Both the position numbers and the translations under genes were made by a program. A stretch of 42,438 nucleotides of DNA, taken from contig CALJNB010000050.1 in assembly GCA_937981985.1 (NCBI GenBank), positions 1-42,438 of the forward strand. The letters run 5' to 3'. The notes beneath the pieces are model-generated. The model had not been told where the DNA came from and ran no database searches. It worked only from the letters and a program-made list of their open reading frames with translations. This document shows positions 40,664-42,438 of this stretch, one piece after another. The DNA comes from an uncultured bacterium. GTDB lineage: Bacteria; Myxococcota_A; Bradymonadia; Bradymonadales; Bradymonadaceae. How positions within the stretch are numbered: position 1 is the stretch's first letter; every line of letters starts with the position of its first letter.

Positions 40664-42438
<1,775 letters not shown>

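Overview
The window is chromosomal DNA of moderate GC from a Gram-negative bacterium that most resembles the Myxococcota/Bradymonadia branch of the former Deltaproteobacteria. This is inferred from gene content, not from a marker tree. The pointers are a close MglA/MglB polarity pair, a CarD/CdnL-type regulator, a eukaryote-like Ser/Thr kinase, a zinc-ribbon/FHA protein, a giant thrombospondin-3/VWA/MopE-repeat surface lipoprotein and an unusually high number of predicted lipoproteins. I saw no rRNA, tRNA, CRISPR array, insertion sequence or prophage. Genes are tightly packed; only one gap, between mglA and mglB, exceeds 300 bases.

Layout, 1-7.1 kb: the tail of a TPR-like protein; an operon of a small lipoprotein, an exported TPR metallopeptidase and an ECF sigma factor; orn and mglA facing left; mglB facing right; a lipoprotein of unknown function. 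7.2-14.9 kb: the giant repeat lipoprotein, a double-FHA protein, a metallo-beta-lactamase-fold lipoprotein, an alpha/beta hydrolase and sixA. 14.9-25 kb: a sugar-dehydrogenase/diheme cytochrome fusion upstream of sixA; then a six-gene operon of Ser/Thr kinase, ABC ATPase, ABC permease, ABC ATPase, ABC permease and leucyl aminopeptidase; then a parvulin/SurA-like lipoprotein. 25-30 kb: a small unknown protein, carD, a LysR regulator, an anchored unknown, a MarR regulator with palindromic sites, a CnoX-like thioredoxin-TPR protein and a YceI lipoprotein.

30-37.4 kb: a sulfatase lipoprotein, a DUF2314/ankyrin protein, an Rnl2-type RNA ligase, and a four-gene block that looks like outer-membrane metal (possibly zinc) acquisition: His-rich exported peptide, TonB-dependent receptor, His-rich lipoprotein, MerC-like membrane protein. 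37.4 kb to the end: a lipoprotein with a C-terminal bulb-lectin domain, then a leftward operon of upp (partial), a PlsB/PlsC-like acyltransferase and a GpsA-like protein that seems to have lost both catalytic lysines.

The observations I rate most worth checking are: (1) two near-identical 14-bp boxes placed at mirror-image distances (about 57 bp) upstream of the predicted divergent mglA and mglB start sites; (2) a complete Rnl2-like RNA ligase outside any visible phage; (3) the GpsA-like apparent pseudoenzyme coupled to an acyltransferase; (4) the kinase, double ABC exporter and aminopeptidase operon; (5) the His-rich metal-uptake block. All gene functions are read from motifs and remembered family sequences; no database search was run.
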